A stretch of DNA of 64,000 nucleotides. Origin: Alphaproteobacteria bacterium. GTDB lineage: Bacteria > Pseudomonadota > Alphaproteobacteria > CACIAM-22H2. Of the stretch, positions 49,531-57,560 are shown in pieces. Under the pieces are notes generated by a model that saw only the letters and a program-made list of their open reading frames with translations, did not search any database and was not told the origin of the DNA. The stretch covers positions 1 to 64,000 of the forward strand of contig JAEULA010000016.1 of assembly GCA_016793165.1 (NCBI GenBank), given 5' to 3'. Within the stretch, counting starts at the first letter, position 1, and each line of letters opens with the position of its first letter. Both the position numbers and the translations under genes were made by a program.

Positions 49531-50208
49531 ATGGAAATGTCGAACAAGACCGCCCGGCAGCTTTTCGAGGAGGTCAAGGCCAATCCCACGCGCCGGCGCT
49601 TCGGCTTCGGCCGCAAGCCGGCACTGATCAACGTCGACCTGCAGAAGGCCTACACGCAGGTCGCCGAATTCAAGACGGCCTACGAGACGAACCCGCGGCA
49701 GATCGAGTACGTGAACCAGCTGTCCGAGCTGTTCCGCGCCAAGCGCTGCCCGGTGGTGTGGAGCTACGTCGCGTACATGAAGCACGCCGACGACGCCGGT
49801 GTCTGGGGAACGCGCACCGACACGCCGGACAGCCTGCAGAACATCAAGGTGGGCTCGCGCCGCGCCGAGTTCGACGACCGGCTCAGGATCGACCACGAGC
49901 GCGACGTCGTCATCAACAAGCGCTACGCCTCGTGCTTCCACGAGACGAACATCATGTCGATCTTCACCTACCACCGGGTCGACACGGTGATCGTCACCGG
50001 CGGCTCGACCTCGGGCTGCGTACGCGCGACCGTGGTCGACTCGCTCTCGCGCAGCTTCCGCACCATCGTCCCGGAGGAGTGCGTCGCCGACAAGCACGAA
50101 AGCCCGCACTTCGCGAACCTCTACGACATGGCCCTCAAATACGCCGACGTCCTGCCGGTCGCCGAGGTGATCGACTTCATCACCAAGTACCAGCCGAGCA
50201 ACGACTAG
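49531..50208 (+). CDS. Isochorismatase-like cysteine hydrolase (carbamoylsarcosine-amidase type)
   Basis: A 225-residue cysteine hydrolase. The catalytic triad of the family is present: Asp36 (INVDLQ), Lys130 (VINKRYASCF) and Cys163 (GGSTSGCVRAT, with the usual cis-peptide before it). The lead GRKPALINVDLQKAYTQ and the ESPHFANLYDMALKYADV end fit N-carbamoylsarcosine/ureidoacrylate-type amidohydrolases better than true isochorismatases. These enzymes release ammonia or carbamate from amides and ureides. It sits upstream of two PuuE-like genes, from which it is separated by a family B element. Two in-frame ATGs lie three codons apart; the first (49531) is used. Confidence 0.9.
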   Translation: MEMSNKTARQLFEEVKANPTRRRFGFGRKPALINVDLQKAYTQVAEFKTAYETNPRQIEYVNQLSELFRAKRCPVVWSYVAYMKHADDAGVWGTRTDTPDSLQNIKVGSRRAEFDDRLRIDHERDVVINKRYASCFHETNIMSIFTYHRVDTVIVTGGSTSGCVRATVVDSLSRSFRTIVPEECVADKHESPHFANLYDMALKYADVLPVAEVIDFITKYQPSND

Positions 50209-50216
50209 CCCCCCCC

Positions 50217-50372
50217 CGCCTCCCCTCCGCTCGCGCGAAGCGCGACGGGAGGGGTGGCCGCGAGGCGGCCGGGGAGGTCGAGCGCGGCTCGAGAGACGCC
50301 ATCGCCCCCCGTCGCCGCCCTACGCGCGTCGCCACCCCTCCCGTCCGGCTTCGCCGGGCAGGCGGGGACGAG
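50217..50372. repeat. Family B compound palindrome, copy 4
   Basis: 156 bases. The left hairpin is CTCCCCTCCgctCGCGC-gaa-GCGCGacgGGAGGGGtgg. The right hairpin is CCACCCCTCCCgTCCGGC-ttc-GCCGGgcaGGCGGGGac. The core gcgcggctcgagagacgccatcgc matches copies 2 and 3. It begins eight bases after the isochorismatase-type stop and ends 20 bases before the next start. Confidence 0.85.
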
Positions 50373-50392
50373 AACCATCCCACGGAGACGAC

Positions 50393-51313
50393 ATGACCTG
50401 GCGCGACCCCGGCCTCTACGACTACCTGCCCTACGACGAGAGCCGACCGAGGATCACCTGGCCCAACGGCGCGCGCGTCGCCTTCTGGGTCGCCCCGAAC
50501 ATCGAGTTCTACGAGATCGACCCGCCGAGGAATCCCGCGCGCGGCGCCTGGGGCAAGCCCAACCCGGACATCGTCGGCTACTCGTACCGCGACTACGGCA
50601 ACCGCGCCGGCTTCTGGCGCATGCTCGAGGCCTTCGACCGCTGCGGCATGCGCGGCTCGGTCTCTCTCAACGTCGCGATGTGCGAGCACCATCCCGAGAT
50701 CATCGAGGAATGCGCCAAGCGCGGCTGGGAGTTCTACAGCCACGGCACCTACAACACGCGCTACATGTTCGGGATGACCGAGGCGCAGGAGCGCGAGGTC
50801 ATCCAGGACTCGATCGACACGATCAGGAAGCACACCGGCCAGCGCCTCGACGGCTGGCTGGCACCGGCGCTCACCTACACCGAGCGCACGCTCGATCTCG
50901 TGGCGGACATGGGCCTCACCTACGTGTGCGACCTGTTCCACGACGACCAGCCGAGCCCGGTCAAGACGAAGACCGGCACGCTCGTCTCGATCCCCTACTC
51001 GCTCGAGATGAACGACGTCATCGCCTACAACGTGAACCTCGTCAGCCCGCGCGCCTACGGCGACATCATCAAGCGCCAGTTCGACCGGCTCTATGCCGAG
51101 GGCGAGCACTCGGGCACCGTCATGTGCATTCCGCTCCACCCCTACCTCGTCGGCTGGCCCTACCGGATGAAGGCCTTCGAGGAGGCGCTCGCCCACATCA
51201 CAGGCCACGACAAGGTCTGGCTCGCCACGGGGCGCGAGATCGCGCAGCACTTCACGAAGCACCACATGGACGCGTTCAGGCGCGCCTCGCACAAGGTTGG
51301 AGAAGCGCCATGA
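50393..51313 (+). CDS. PuuE-like NodB-fold hydrolase, first of a tandem pair
   Basis: A 306-residue protein of the polysaccharide-deacetylase/allantoinase (PuuE) branch. It has WPNGARVAFWVAPNIEFYEI, the diagnostic YRDYGNRAGFWRMLEAFD near 65-82, and FYSHGTYNTRY with His117, where the fold's catalytic or metal histidine sits. The first-aspartate motif of true deacetylases is not conserved. PuuE of Pseudomonas hydrolyses allantoin and needs no metal; other members act on cyclic amides. Start ATG 50393 has ggagacgac upstream. Its stop overlaps the start of the second copy (ATGA), and the two proteins share the same layout. Confidence 0.87.
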   Translation: MTWRDPGLYDYLPYDESRPRITWPNGARVAFWVAPNIEFYEIDPPRNPARGAWGKPNPDIVGYSYRDYGNRAGFWRMLEAFDRCGMRGSVSLNVAMCEHHPEIIEECAKRGWEFYSHGTYNTRYMFGMTEAQEREVIQDSIDTIRKHTGQRLDGWLAPALTYTERTLDLVADMGLTYVCDLFHDDQPSPVKTKTGTLVSIPYSLEMNDVIAYNVNLVSPRAYGDIIKRQFDRLYAEGEHSGTVMCIPLHPYLVGWPYRMKAFEEALAHITGHDKVWLATGREIAQHFTKHHMDAFRRASHKVGEAP

Positions 51314-52236
51314 CCGGCATGCCTCCGGAGTACCTGCAGTACCGCATGCGCAAGTACGGCATGGACCACGATCGCTACGACTGGTCGATGCTGCCGCGGC
51401 GCAAGGCCATCGAGTGGCCGAACGGCGCGCGGATCGCGCTGTGGGTAATCCCGGCGCTGGAGTGGTTCCCGATCGACATGAAGGGCAAGCCCTTCAAGCC
51501 GCCCGGCGCGATGCAGACCGCCTATCCCGACCTGCGCCACTACACGCTGCGGGACTACGGCAACCGCGTCGGCATCTGGCGGATGATGAAGAGCTTCGAC
51601 GGCATGGGCCTGCGCGTCTCCGCGGCGATGAACGCCGCGGTCGCCGTGCGCTATCCCGCGCTGGTCAAGGCCTGCGTCGACCGCGACTGGGAGATCATCG
51701 CCAACGGCCAGGACATGGACCACCTCCACTACCAGGGGCTGCCGGTCGAGGACGAGCGCCGGCAGATCGCCACGACGATGGAGATCCTGCGCAAGGCCAC
51801 CGGCCGCCCGATCCGCGGCTGGCTGTCGCCGGCGAAGTCGCAGAGCTTCGCCACGCCCGACCTGATCGCGGCCGCGGGCATCGAGTATTGCTGCGACTGG
51901 GTCAACGACGACATGCCCTACGCGATGCGCACGCAGTCCGGCCCGATCACCGCGATGCCGCACCCGGTCGATATCGACGACTACACGATCCTGATCCAGA
52001 ACCACCACAGCGAGGACGAGTTCGCCGAACAGCTCTGCGACCAGTTCGACGTGCTCCACGACGAGGCCGGCAGGCACGGCGGGCGCGTCATGGCGATCTC
52101 CCTCCACCCCTGGATCACCGGCCAGCCCTACCGCATCGGCGCCCTCGAGAAGGCGCTGGGCCACATGACGAACCGCAAGGGCGTCTGGTCCGCCACCGGC
52201 AGCGAGATCCTCGACTGCTGGAAGGCGCAGGCCTGA
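51310..52236 (+). CDS. PuuE-like NodB-fold hydrolase, second of a tandem pair
   Basis: A 308-residue homologue of the preceding protein (RDYGNRVGIWRMMKSFD at about 81-97, GWLSPAKSQSFATPDLIAAAG, ISLHPWITGQPYRIGALEKAL near the end). The segment aligned to SHGTYNTRY reads ANGQDMDHLHY: the first copy's His117 is replaced by Asn132, although His138 and His140 appear a few residues later. It may use a different catalytic residue or act as a partner of the first copy. Overlapping ATGA start implies co-translation, possibly a heteromeric enzyme. Also preceded by the isochorismatase-type gene in the same direction. Confidence 0.85.
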   Translation: MTGMPPEYLQYRMRKYGMDHDRYDWSMLPRRKAIEWPNGARIALWVIPALEWFPIDMKGKPFKPPGAMQTAYPDLRHYTLRDYGNRVGIWRMMKSFDGMGLRVSAAMNAAVAVRYPALVKACVDRDWEIIANGQDMDHLHYQGLPVEDERRQIATTMEILRKATGRPIRGWLSPAKSQSFATPDLIAAAGIEYCCDWVNDDMPYAMRTQSGPITAMPHPVDIDDYTILIQNHHSEDEFAEQLCDQFDVLHDEAGRHGGRVMAISLHPWITGQPYRIGALEKALGHMTNRKGVWSATGSEILDCWKAQA

Positions 52237-52261
52237 CGTCCCGCTTGCGGCGGAGAAACCA

Positions 52262-52418
52262 GCAGAACGCGGAGGGCGCGGAGGACCGCGGAGCACGCGG
52301 GGATGTTGCCCGCGCGCGAAGCGCGCTCCCACATTGTCGGGTCGAGTGCGCCGCGCTGCGCGTGGCGCGACATCTCTGCGATCTCCGCGACTACTCCGCG
52401 GCCTCCGCGTTCAACTGC
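52262..52418. repeat. Long imperfect inverted repeat rich in CGCGGAG/CTCCGCG
   Basis: 157 bases between two convergent genes. The left arm 52262-52304 (gcagaacgcggagggcgcgg...) pairs with the right arm 52371-52418 (...cctccgcgttcaactgc) over about 44 bases with few mismatches. It surrounds a GC-rich core that holds its own CGCGCgaaGCGCG hairpin. Its repeated CGCGGAGG units resemble dispersed intergenic palindromes seen in several bacterial phyla. It may act as a bidirectional terminator; ctgcTTTTTCTTG follows the right arm. Confidence 0.75.
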
Positions 52419-52434
52419 TTTTTCTTGCCCACCA

Positions 52435-53718
52435 TCACGCCGCCCGCAGCCCGCACCAGCGGGCGATGAACAACGCGTAGACTTCGGCGACGCGCTTGAG
52501 GCTCTCGACGGAAACGCATTCGTCGAGGCCGTGGACGTTGCGGGCGACCGGGCCGTAGCAGGTCGAGGGCACGCCGCCGTGCAGCCAGAAGTGCCGCACG
52601 TCGGTCGTGGCCGTCGTGTTGCGGAAGCCCGCCTCCTTGCCCTGCATCGTCAGGTGCACCGCGGCGAGCGTGGCGAGGGCGGGCGTCTCGGCCGGCACCT
52701 CGCAGGGCTCGGCGTGGAAGCCGTCGAAGCCGATCTCCACCTGGTGCGGCACGGGCAATGCGGCGACGGCCGCGCGCACCTCGCGCTCGACCTCGTCCTT
52801 CGCGGCCTGCGGCTCGACGCCGGGGAAGAACGAGAAGCGCACGTCCAAGCGGCAGCGCGTCGGCACCGACGACGTCCACTCGCCGCCCTCGATCTTGCCG
52901 AGGTTGAACTTGATCGCGCCGGCATCGTGCGAGAAGGCGGGATGGCGCTTCTCGGGCGCGTTCCACGCCGCCTCGACCTGCTTGAGCCGCGACCAGACGT
53001 GGATCGCCGCCTCGATCGCGTTGGCGCCGAGCTGCTTGTGCCCGGCATGCGCGGGGCGGCCGGTGATCACGACCTGCATCCAGGCGACGCCCAGCTGGGC
53101 CAGCTGGATCGTCTCGCCGGTCGGCTCGGGGTCGAGCATCGCGTCGGCCGTGAGCTGCCGGCGTTTCATCCACTCGACAGTCGCGAGCGCACCGTTGCCG
53201 GTGCACTCCTCCTCGCACACCGTGTTGAAGTGGAAGGCGCCGGCGGGCACCAGGCCGAGATCGCGCAGCGCCATCAGGCCGCCGAGCGCGGCGATCAGGC
53301 CGCCCTTCATGTCGCCGGCGCCGCGGCCGTAGAGCCAGCCGTCCTTGACGTAGGGGCGGAACGGCCCGTCGGCCCAGAGCGGCTCGGGGCCGGTCGGCAC
53401 GACGTCGACATGGCCGCTGACCAGCAGCGAGCGGTTTCGGCCGTCGCCCTCGAGCGAGCCGAAGACGCTGGCGCCGCCATGGTGGCCGGGCACCGGCCGC
53501 GAGTAGCCGGGATGCTGTTTCAGCCGGTCGAGCTCGACGGGGATCTCCGAAGTCTTGAACCCCAGCGAGTCCAGCAGTCCGCGCATATGTGCCTGCACCG
53601 CGTGCTCGTTGCCCGAGACGCTCGGGATGGCGACGACGTCCTTGAGCTGCTGTTCGATCCAGCCGGCGCGCGCGGCGACGGCGGTGCGGATGCGCGCGAC
53701 GAGTTCGGTGTCTTCCAT
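52435..53718 (-). CDS. M20 family metallopeptidase/deacylase (ArgE/DapE type)
   Basis: A 427-residue dinuclear zinc hydrolase. Metal motifs: LLVSGHVDVVP (His ligand near 103), LYGRGAGDMKGG (bridging Asp near 137), the general-base/ligand pair in VCEEECTGNG, and DPEPTG. The insertion domain contains RPAHAGHKQLGANAIEAA. Relatives remove acyl or carbamoyl groups from amino acids (acetylornithine deacetylase, succinyl-diaminopimelate desuccinylase, allantoate and carbamoyl hydrolases). In context with PuuE-like and isochorismatase-like genes, an amide- or ureide-degrading role fits. ATG 53718 has ggggacc upstream. Divergent from an enoyl-CoA hydratase gene 63 bases away. Confidence 0.9.
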   Translation of the reverse strand: MEDTELVARIRTAVAARAGWIEQQLKDVVAIPSVSGNEHAVQAHMRGLLDSLGFKTSEIPVELDRLKQHPGYSRPVPGHHGGASVFGSLEGDGRNRSLLVSGHVDVVPTGPEPLWADGPFRPYVKDGWLYGRGAGDMKGGLIAALGGLMALRDLGLVPAGAFHFNTVCEEECTGNGALATVEWMKRRQLTADAMLDPEPTGETIQLAQLGVAWMQVVITGRPAHAGHKQLGANAIEAAIHVWSRLKQVEAAWNAPEKRHPAFSHDAGAIKFNLGKIEGGEWTSSVPTRCRLDVRFSFFPGVEPQAAKDEVEREVRAAVAALPVPHQVEIGFDGFHAEPCEVPAETPALATLAAVHLTMQGKEAGFRNTTATTDVRHFWLHGGVPSTCYGPVARNVHGLDECVSVESLKRVAEVYALFIARWCGLRAA

Positions 53719-53781
53719 GGTCCCCTGTCCGACGTATGGTCCCTCGATACGACGACTCTAACCGGAACGGGACGGACCGCC

Positions 53782-54567
53782 ATGGCCGAGCTGCACGCCT
53801 CGATCGACAACGGCATCGCCCGCCTCGTGCTCGACAACCAGCCAAAGCGCAACGCGCTCACGCTCGCGATGTGGGAGGGGATCGGCGACGTCCTCGGCCG
53901 CTGGGCCGCCGACCGCGCCGTGCGCGTCGTCGTCGTCACCGGGGCCGGCACAACCGCGTTCTGCTCGGGCAACGACGTGGGCGAGTACGAGAGCGAGCGC
54001 GCCACGCCCGAGCAGGTCGCGCATTACAACGGCCTGCAGAGCCGCGCCAACGCGGCGCTCGACGGCATCGGCAAGCCGACCGTCGCGATGATCTCCGGCT
54101 ACTGCCTCGGCGCCGGGCTCGTGCTCGCGTTGCGCTGCGACCTGCGCTACTGCAGCGCGGACGCCTCGTTCTCGGCGCCCGTCGCGCGCTTCGGGCTGCC
54201 GTTCCGCCAGTCCGGGCTGCAGCGCCTCGTCGACCTCGTCGGGCCTATGCACGCCAAGGAGATGCTCTTCACCGCCCGGCGCTACGACGCCGCCTGGGCC
54301 GAGCGATGCGGCCTCGTGAATGCCGTCGCCGCCGACCCCGCCGCCCTGGCCGCGACGGTGGATTCCGTCGCGGCGCAGCTCGCGGCGAATGCGCCGATGA
54401 CGATCGGGCAGGTGAAGCACGGCGTCGCCCAGGCGATGCGCCGCGACGCCCCGCCCGACGAGGCCGCGTGCAAGACGCGCGAGGACGAGTGCTACGCCAG
54501 CGCCGACTACACGGAGGGCCGGCGCGCTTTCATGGAGAAGCGCAGGCCCGCGTTCCGCGGCGCCTAG
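53782..54567 (+). CDS. Enoyl-CoA hydratase/isomerase family protein
   Basis: A 261-residue crotonase-fold protein. Oxyanion-hole regions are TTAFCSGNDVGEYE near 61-74 and GYCLGAGLVLALRCDLRY near 108-125. The following active-site stretch reads FSAPVARFGLPFRQSGLQRL, without the glutamate pair of classical hydratases, so the reaction may be isomerisation or hydrolysis. It has no close CoA-ligase neighbour except the distant one at 37986. ATG 53782 is preceded by gggacggaccgcc. A hairpin follows 15 bases after its stop. Confidence 0.87.
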   Translation: MAELHASIDNGIARLVLDNQPKRNALTLAMWEGIGDVLGRWAADRAVRVVVVTGAGTTAFCSGNDVGEYESERATPEQVAHYNGLQSRANAALDGIGKPTVAMISGYCLGAGLVLALRCDLRYCSADASFSAPVARFGLPFRQSGLQRLVDLVGPMHAKEMLFTARRYDAAWAERCGLVNAVAADPAALAATVDSVAAQLAANAPMTIGQVKHGVAQAMRRDAPPDEAACKTREDECYASADYTEGRRAFMEKRRPAFRGA

Positions 54568-54582
54568 ACGCTCCGGACGCGC

Positions 54583-54602
54583 GCTCGGCGCAACCGCCGA
54601 GC
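54583..54602 (+). terminator. Hairpin after the enoyl-CoA hydratase gene
   Basis: Perfect eight-pair stem GCTCGGCG/CGCCGAGC with a CAAC loop. No T-tract, so terminator function is only possible. Nothing else is recognised in the 215-base gap up to 54782 except the AGGAGG at 54768-54773, which serves the next start. Confidence 0.35.
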
Positions 54603-54782
54603 ACAGCCTGTGATGGCGCGCTCTGCTCGCGATTGCGCCCTGCGGCCGAGTGGACGGGTCGGTCCCACCCAGGCGCTGCGACCATCGGCCCTGCCGCCCG
54701 GGCACCGGATCGGGACCACCCCCGACCGTCGGCACGCCGGACCGACGCGGGATCGGACTGCAGCCCAAGGAGGATGAACTCG

Positions 54783-55435
54783 ATGCACTCGCGATTCGGA
54801 CGGCGTGCCGTCGGCGCCGTCGCCGTCGCCCTGTCGATCGCCGCGACGGCGTCGGCCGGCGCCACGGTGATCTCCGGAGCGGGACCAGCGGCCCCGTCGG
54901 CTCCACGTTCGTCAAGCTCGCGCCACCGCTCGTCAACCCTTTCGGGCCGCCGAACAGCGTCGGCGACAACACCTTCCGGTCCGTGAACCTCTATGCCTTC
55001 GACGAGGACCAGAACATCGTCCTCGCCGCGCCGCTCGCCGTCGACACCGTGCCGAGCGGGCCGCTGGTGCTGCCCACGGGAACCACAGTCGCCAGCCATT
55101 ACGTCTTCTTCGATCCCGCAACGACCCAGAGCATCGTCGGCACGGTGGACTTCGACGCCCACGTGATCGCGATCGTCAGCAGCACCGGCAACCTGCTGGA
55201 CAGCGACTTCCTCGCCGACACCGGCGTGAACTACCTGACCCCGTCGGCCCGCGGGCTCGAAGCCGGCGACTTCGTCACGATCGGCGGCGCGCGTCAGATC
55301 CGCTTCGACACGACCGCCTCGACGCCCGGCGACGATGTCCGCGTGCTCACGGCGTTCTTGCCGAGCGCCGTGCCGGAGCCGGGGCTGATCGGCGCCGGAC
55401 TGGCGGGGCTTGCGGCGGCGCGGCGGCGCAGCTGA
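54783..55435 (+). pseudogene. PEP-CTERM-sorted exported protein, reading frame broken by a shift near 54870-54900
   Basis: ATG 54783 has AGGAGG nine bases upstream and opens a signal peptide (MHSRFGRRAVGAVAVALSIA, cleavage near ASAGA). This frame degenerates after ATVISGAG. In the frame one base back, a coherent sequence continues: GTSGPVGSTFVKLAPPLVNP, NVNLYAFDE-like and ASHYVFFDPATTQSIVGTVDF, ending SAVPEPGLIGAGLAGLAAARRRS. That end is a PEP-CTERM signal: VPEP, a short hydrophobic helix, then arginines. PEP-CTERM proteins are processed by exosortase at the surface of exopolysaccharide producers. One missing base explains both halves; it could be a true mutation or a sequence error. Followed by a strong palindrome. 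Confidence 0.75.
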
Positions 55436-55463
55436 CGGCCGGCGCGACGCCGCCCGACGATCG

Positions 55464-55485
55464 GGGCCCCGCCGCGGCGGGGCCC
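55464..55485. terminator. Bidirectional terminator-like palindrome
   Basis: GGGCCCCGCCG/CGGCGGGGCCC, an eleven-base perfect palindrome with no spacer, between the convergent PEP-CTERM gene (stop 55435) and leuD (stop 55494). No T-tract on either side. Confidence 0.5.
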
Positions 55486-55493
55486 TCATCGCT

Positions 55494-56111
55494 TCAGCGG
55501 GCCGCCCACGGCGAGGCGGCTGCGTGGCGCGCCTCGAACCCGGTGATCTCGTCCATCAGGCCGAGCGTCAGCCCGACCTCGTCGACGCCCTTGAGCAGCA
55601 TCTCGCGGAAGAAGCCGTCGATGGCGAAGCCGTGCTCCGCGCCGTCGGGGCCGTGCACGACCTGCCGCTCGAGATCGACGGTGATCTCGGCCCCCGGCTT
55701 CGCGGCGAGCTGGGCGCGGAGGCGCGCGCAGGTCGCGTCGTCGAGGCGGACGGGCACGATGCCGTTCTTGAGGCAGTTGTTGAAGAAGATGTCGGAGAAG
55801 GACGGCGCGATCACGCTGCGGAACCCGGCGTCGAGGAAGGCGTAGGCCGCCCCCTCGCGCGACGAACCGCAGGCGAAGTTGGTGTTGCCGACGAGGATCC
55901 GCGCGGCGCGATAGGACGCGCGGTTCAGCACGAACTCCGGCTTCTCGCTGCCGTCGTCGTTGAAGCGCGCGTCGAAGAACAGGTACCCGCCGTAGTGCTT
56001 GCCCGAGCCGCGCGGCATCTTGAGGAAGCGCGCCGGCAGGATCTGGTCGGTGTCGACGTTGACCGGATCGTAGGGCGCGGCGACGGCGGTGAAGGTGGTG
56101 AAGGCGTCCAT
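55494..56111 (-). CDS. leuD: 3-isopropylmalate dehydratase small subunit
   Basis: A 205-residue LeuD (typical length about 200). Family signs: YDPVNVDTDQILPARFLK near 18-35, ILVGNTNFACGSSREGAAYAFLDAGFRSVIAPSF near 75-108 (the conserved GSSRE loop that contacts substrate), and NNCLKNGIVPVRL. With LeuC it isomerises 2- to 3-isopropylmalate, or performs an analogous homoaconitase-type isomerisation. Eleven bases downstream of leuC. No leuA or leuB gene is in the window. ATG 56111 with ggagagctgc just upstream. Confidence 0.93.
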   Translation of the reverse strand: MDAFTTFTAVAAPYDPVNVDTDQILPARFLKMPRGSGKHYGGYLFFDARFNDDGSEKPEFVLNRASYRAARILVGNTNFACGSSREGAAYAFLDAGFRSVIAPSFSDIFFNNCLKNGIVPVRLDDATCARLRAQLAAKPGAEITVDLERQVVHGPDGAEHGFAIDGFFREMLLKGVDEVGLTLGLMDEITGFEARHAAASPWAAR

Positions 56112-56122
56112 CGCAGCTCTCC

Positions 56123-57487
56123 TCAGCCCAGGGCCCGGACGTCGCAGAGCCGACCGGTGACGGCCGTGGCCGCGGCCATCGCGGGGCTCATCAGATGCGT
56201 GCGCACGCCCTTGCCCTGGCGGCCCTCGAAGTTGCGATTCGAGGTCGAGGCGATGCGCTCCTGCGGCCGCCCGGTCTCGCCGTTGATTCCGACGCACATC
56301 GAGCAGCCGGCATGGCGCCACTCGAAGCCCGCGGCGCGGAAGATAGCGTCGAGCCCCTCCGCCTCGGCCTGCTTCTTGACGAGGCCCGAGCCCGGCACGA
56401 CCAGCGTCGGCACGGCGGCCGTGCGGCCCTTGGCGACGGCCGCCGCGGCGCGCAGGTCCTCGATGCGGCTGTTGGTGCAGCTGCCGATGAAGACGCGATC
56501 GACCGCGATGTCGGTCAGCTTCGTGCCCGGCACCAGCCCCATGTAGGCGAGCGCCGACGGCTTGGCGTCTGGCACGGCGGCGGTGATCGGCAGCGCGTCC
56601 TCCGGGCTCGTGCCCCAGGTGACCATCGGCGCGAGCGCGCCGGCGTCGAGCGTCACCTCCTTGTCGAACCGCGCGCCGTCGTCGGTGCGCAGGCCGCGCC
56701 AGGCCGCGACGGCCTTGTCCCAATCGGCGCCCTTGGGCGCGAAGGGCCGTCCCTTGAGATAGGCGATGGTCGTCTCGTCGGGTGCCACGAGGCCGGCGCG
56801 CGCGCCGGCCTCGATCGACATGTTGCAGACGGTGAGCCGTCCCTCGACCGACATCGCCTCGAAGACGGTGCCCGCGTACTCGATCACGTGCCCGACCGCG
56901 CCGCCCGCACCGATCCGCGCGATGATCGCCAGGATCACGTCCTTGGGCGTGACGCCGGCGCCGAGCCGGCCGTCGACGCGCACGCGCATCGACTTCGGCT
57001 TCGTCTGCCACAGCGTCTGGGTCGCCAGCACGTGCATGTTCTCGGACTGGCCGATGCCGAAGGAGAAGCAGCCCAGCGCCCCGTGGCTCGAGGTGTGGCT
57101 GTCGCCGCAGACCAGGATGGTCCCGGGCAGCGTGATCCCCTGCTCGGGCCCGATCACGTGCACGATGCCCTGGCGCTCGTCGTCGAGGCCGAAGCAGGCG
57201 ATGCCGTTGGACGACAGGTTGGTCTCGAGCGTCTCGATCATGCGCCGGATCTCGGGCGTCGCGGCCGCCGCCGCCGTGCGCGCGTTCGTCGGCACGTAGT
57301 GGTCGGGCGTGCCGAAAGTCAGCTCCGGCCGCCGGACCTTCAGGCCGCGCGCGCGCAGGCCGTTGAAGGCGTGGAACGAGCCGTCGTGGACGATGTGGCG
57401 ATCGACGTAGAGCAGGCACTGCTCGCCGCGCGCGAGCACGACGTGACTGTCCCAGATCTTGTCGAAGAGGGTGCTTTGAGTGGACAT
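56123..57487 (-). CDS. leuC: 3-isopropylmalate dehydratase large subunit
   Basis: A 454-residue LeuC. The [4Fe-4S] ligands are Cys337 (FIGSCTNSR), Cys395 and Cys398 (HAGCSMCVG). Other landmarks: [13 protein letters not shown] at the N-terminus, [32 protein letters not shown] near 140, and [15 protein letters not shown] near 412. ATG 57487 is preceded, within eight bases, by the arm of a perfect inverted repeat, so the promoter must lie in or beyond that palindrome. It is slightly shorter than most LeuC proteins (about 466-470). Leucine synthesis is the default role, but without leuA/leuB nearby a different hydro-lyase substrate is possible. Confidence 0.94.
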   Translation of the reverse strand: MSTQSTLFDKIWDSHVVLARGEQCLLYVDRHIVHDGSFHAFNGLRARGLKVRRPELTFGTPDHYVPTNARTAAAAATPEIRRMIETLETNLSSNGIACFGLDDERQGIVHVIGPEQGITLPGTILVCGDSHTSSHGALGCFSFGIGQSENMHVLATQTLWQTKPKSMRVRVDGRLGAGVTPKDVILAIIARIGAGGAVGHVIEYAGTVFEAMSVEGRLTVCNMSIEAGARAGLVAPDETTIAYLKGRPFAPKGADWDKAVAAWRGLRTDDGARFDKEVTLDAGALAPMVTWGTSPEDALPITAAVPDAKPSALAYMGLVPGTKLTDIAVDRVFIGSCTNSRIEDLRAAAAVAKGRTAAVPTLVVPGSGLVKKQAEAEGLDAIFRAAGFEWRHAGCSMCVGINGETGRPQERIASTSNRNFEGRQGKGVRTHLMSPAMAAATAVTGRLCDVRALG

Positions 57488-57495
57488 GGAAAACC

Positions 57496-57555
57496 GGTTC
57501 CAGGTTACGGTGCGGCCGCGAGGTCCGTCGCGCCGCCGCACCGTAACCTGGAACC
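57496..57555. repeat. Perfect 21-base inverted repeat in the leuC/racemase-like divergent gap
   Basis: GGTTCCAGGTTACGGTGCGGC (57496-57516, shown in full as a 21-base arm in two parts: GGTTCCAGGTTA and CGGTGCGGC) pairs exactly with 57535-57555 over 21 bases, around an 18-base spacer. It occupies 60 of the 73 bases between the two divergent start codons. It could be a large operator, a mobile palindromic element, or a hairpin at both mRNA 5' ends. No second copy was noticed in the window. Confidence 0.85.
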
Positions 57556-57560
57556 CGCCC

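Noticed and set aside
50254..52236. A 660-residue fusion of a leader with the second PuuE-like protein
   Set aside because: The first half is the wrong frame of the first PuuE-like gene; the stop/start overlap at 51310-51313 marks two separate genes.
54650..54782. Upstream start for the PEP-CTERM protein in the second frame
   Set aside because: The extension is arginine/proline-rich and lacks a signal peptide; the true signal peptide and AGGAGG are found in the other frame at 54783.
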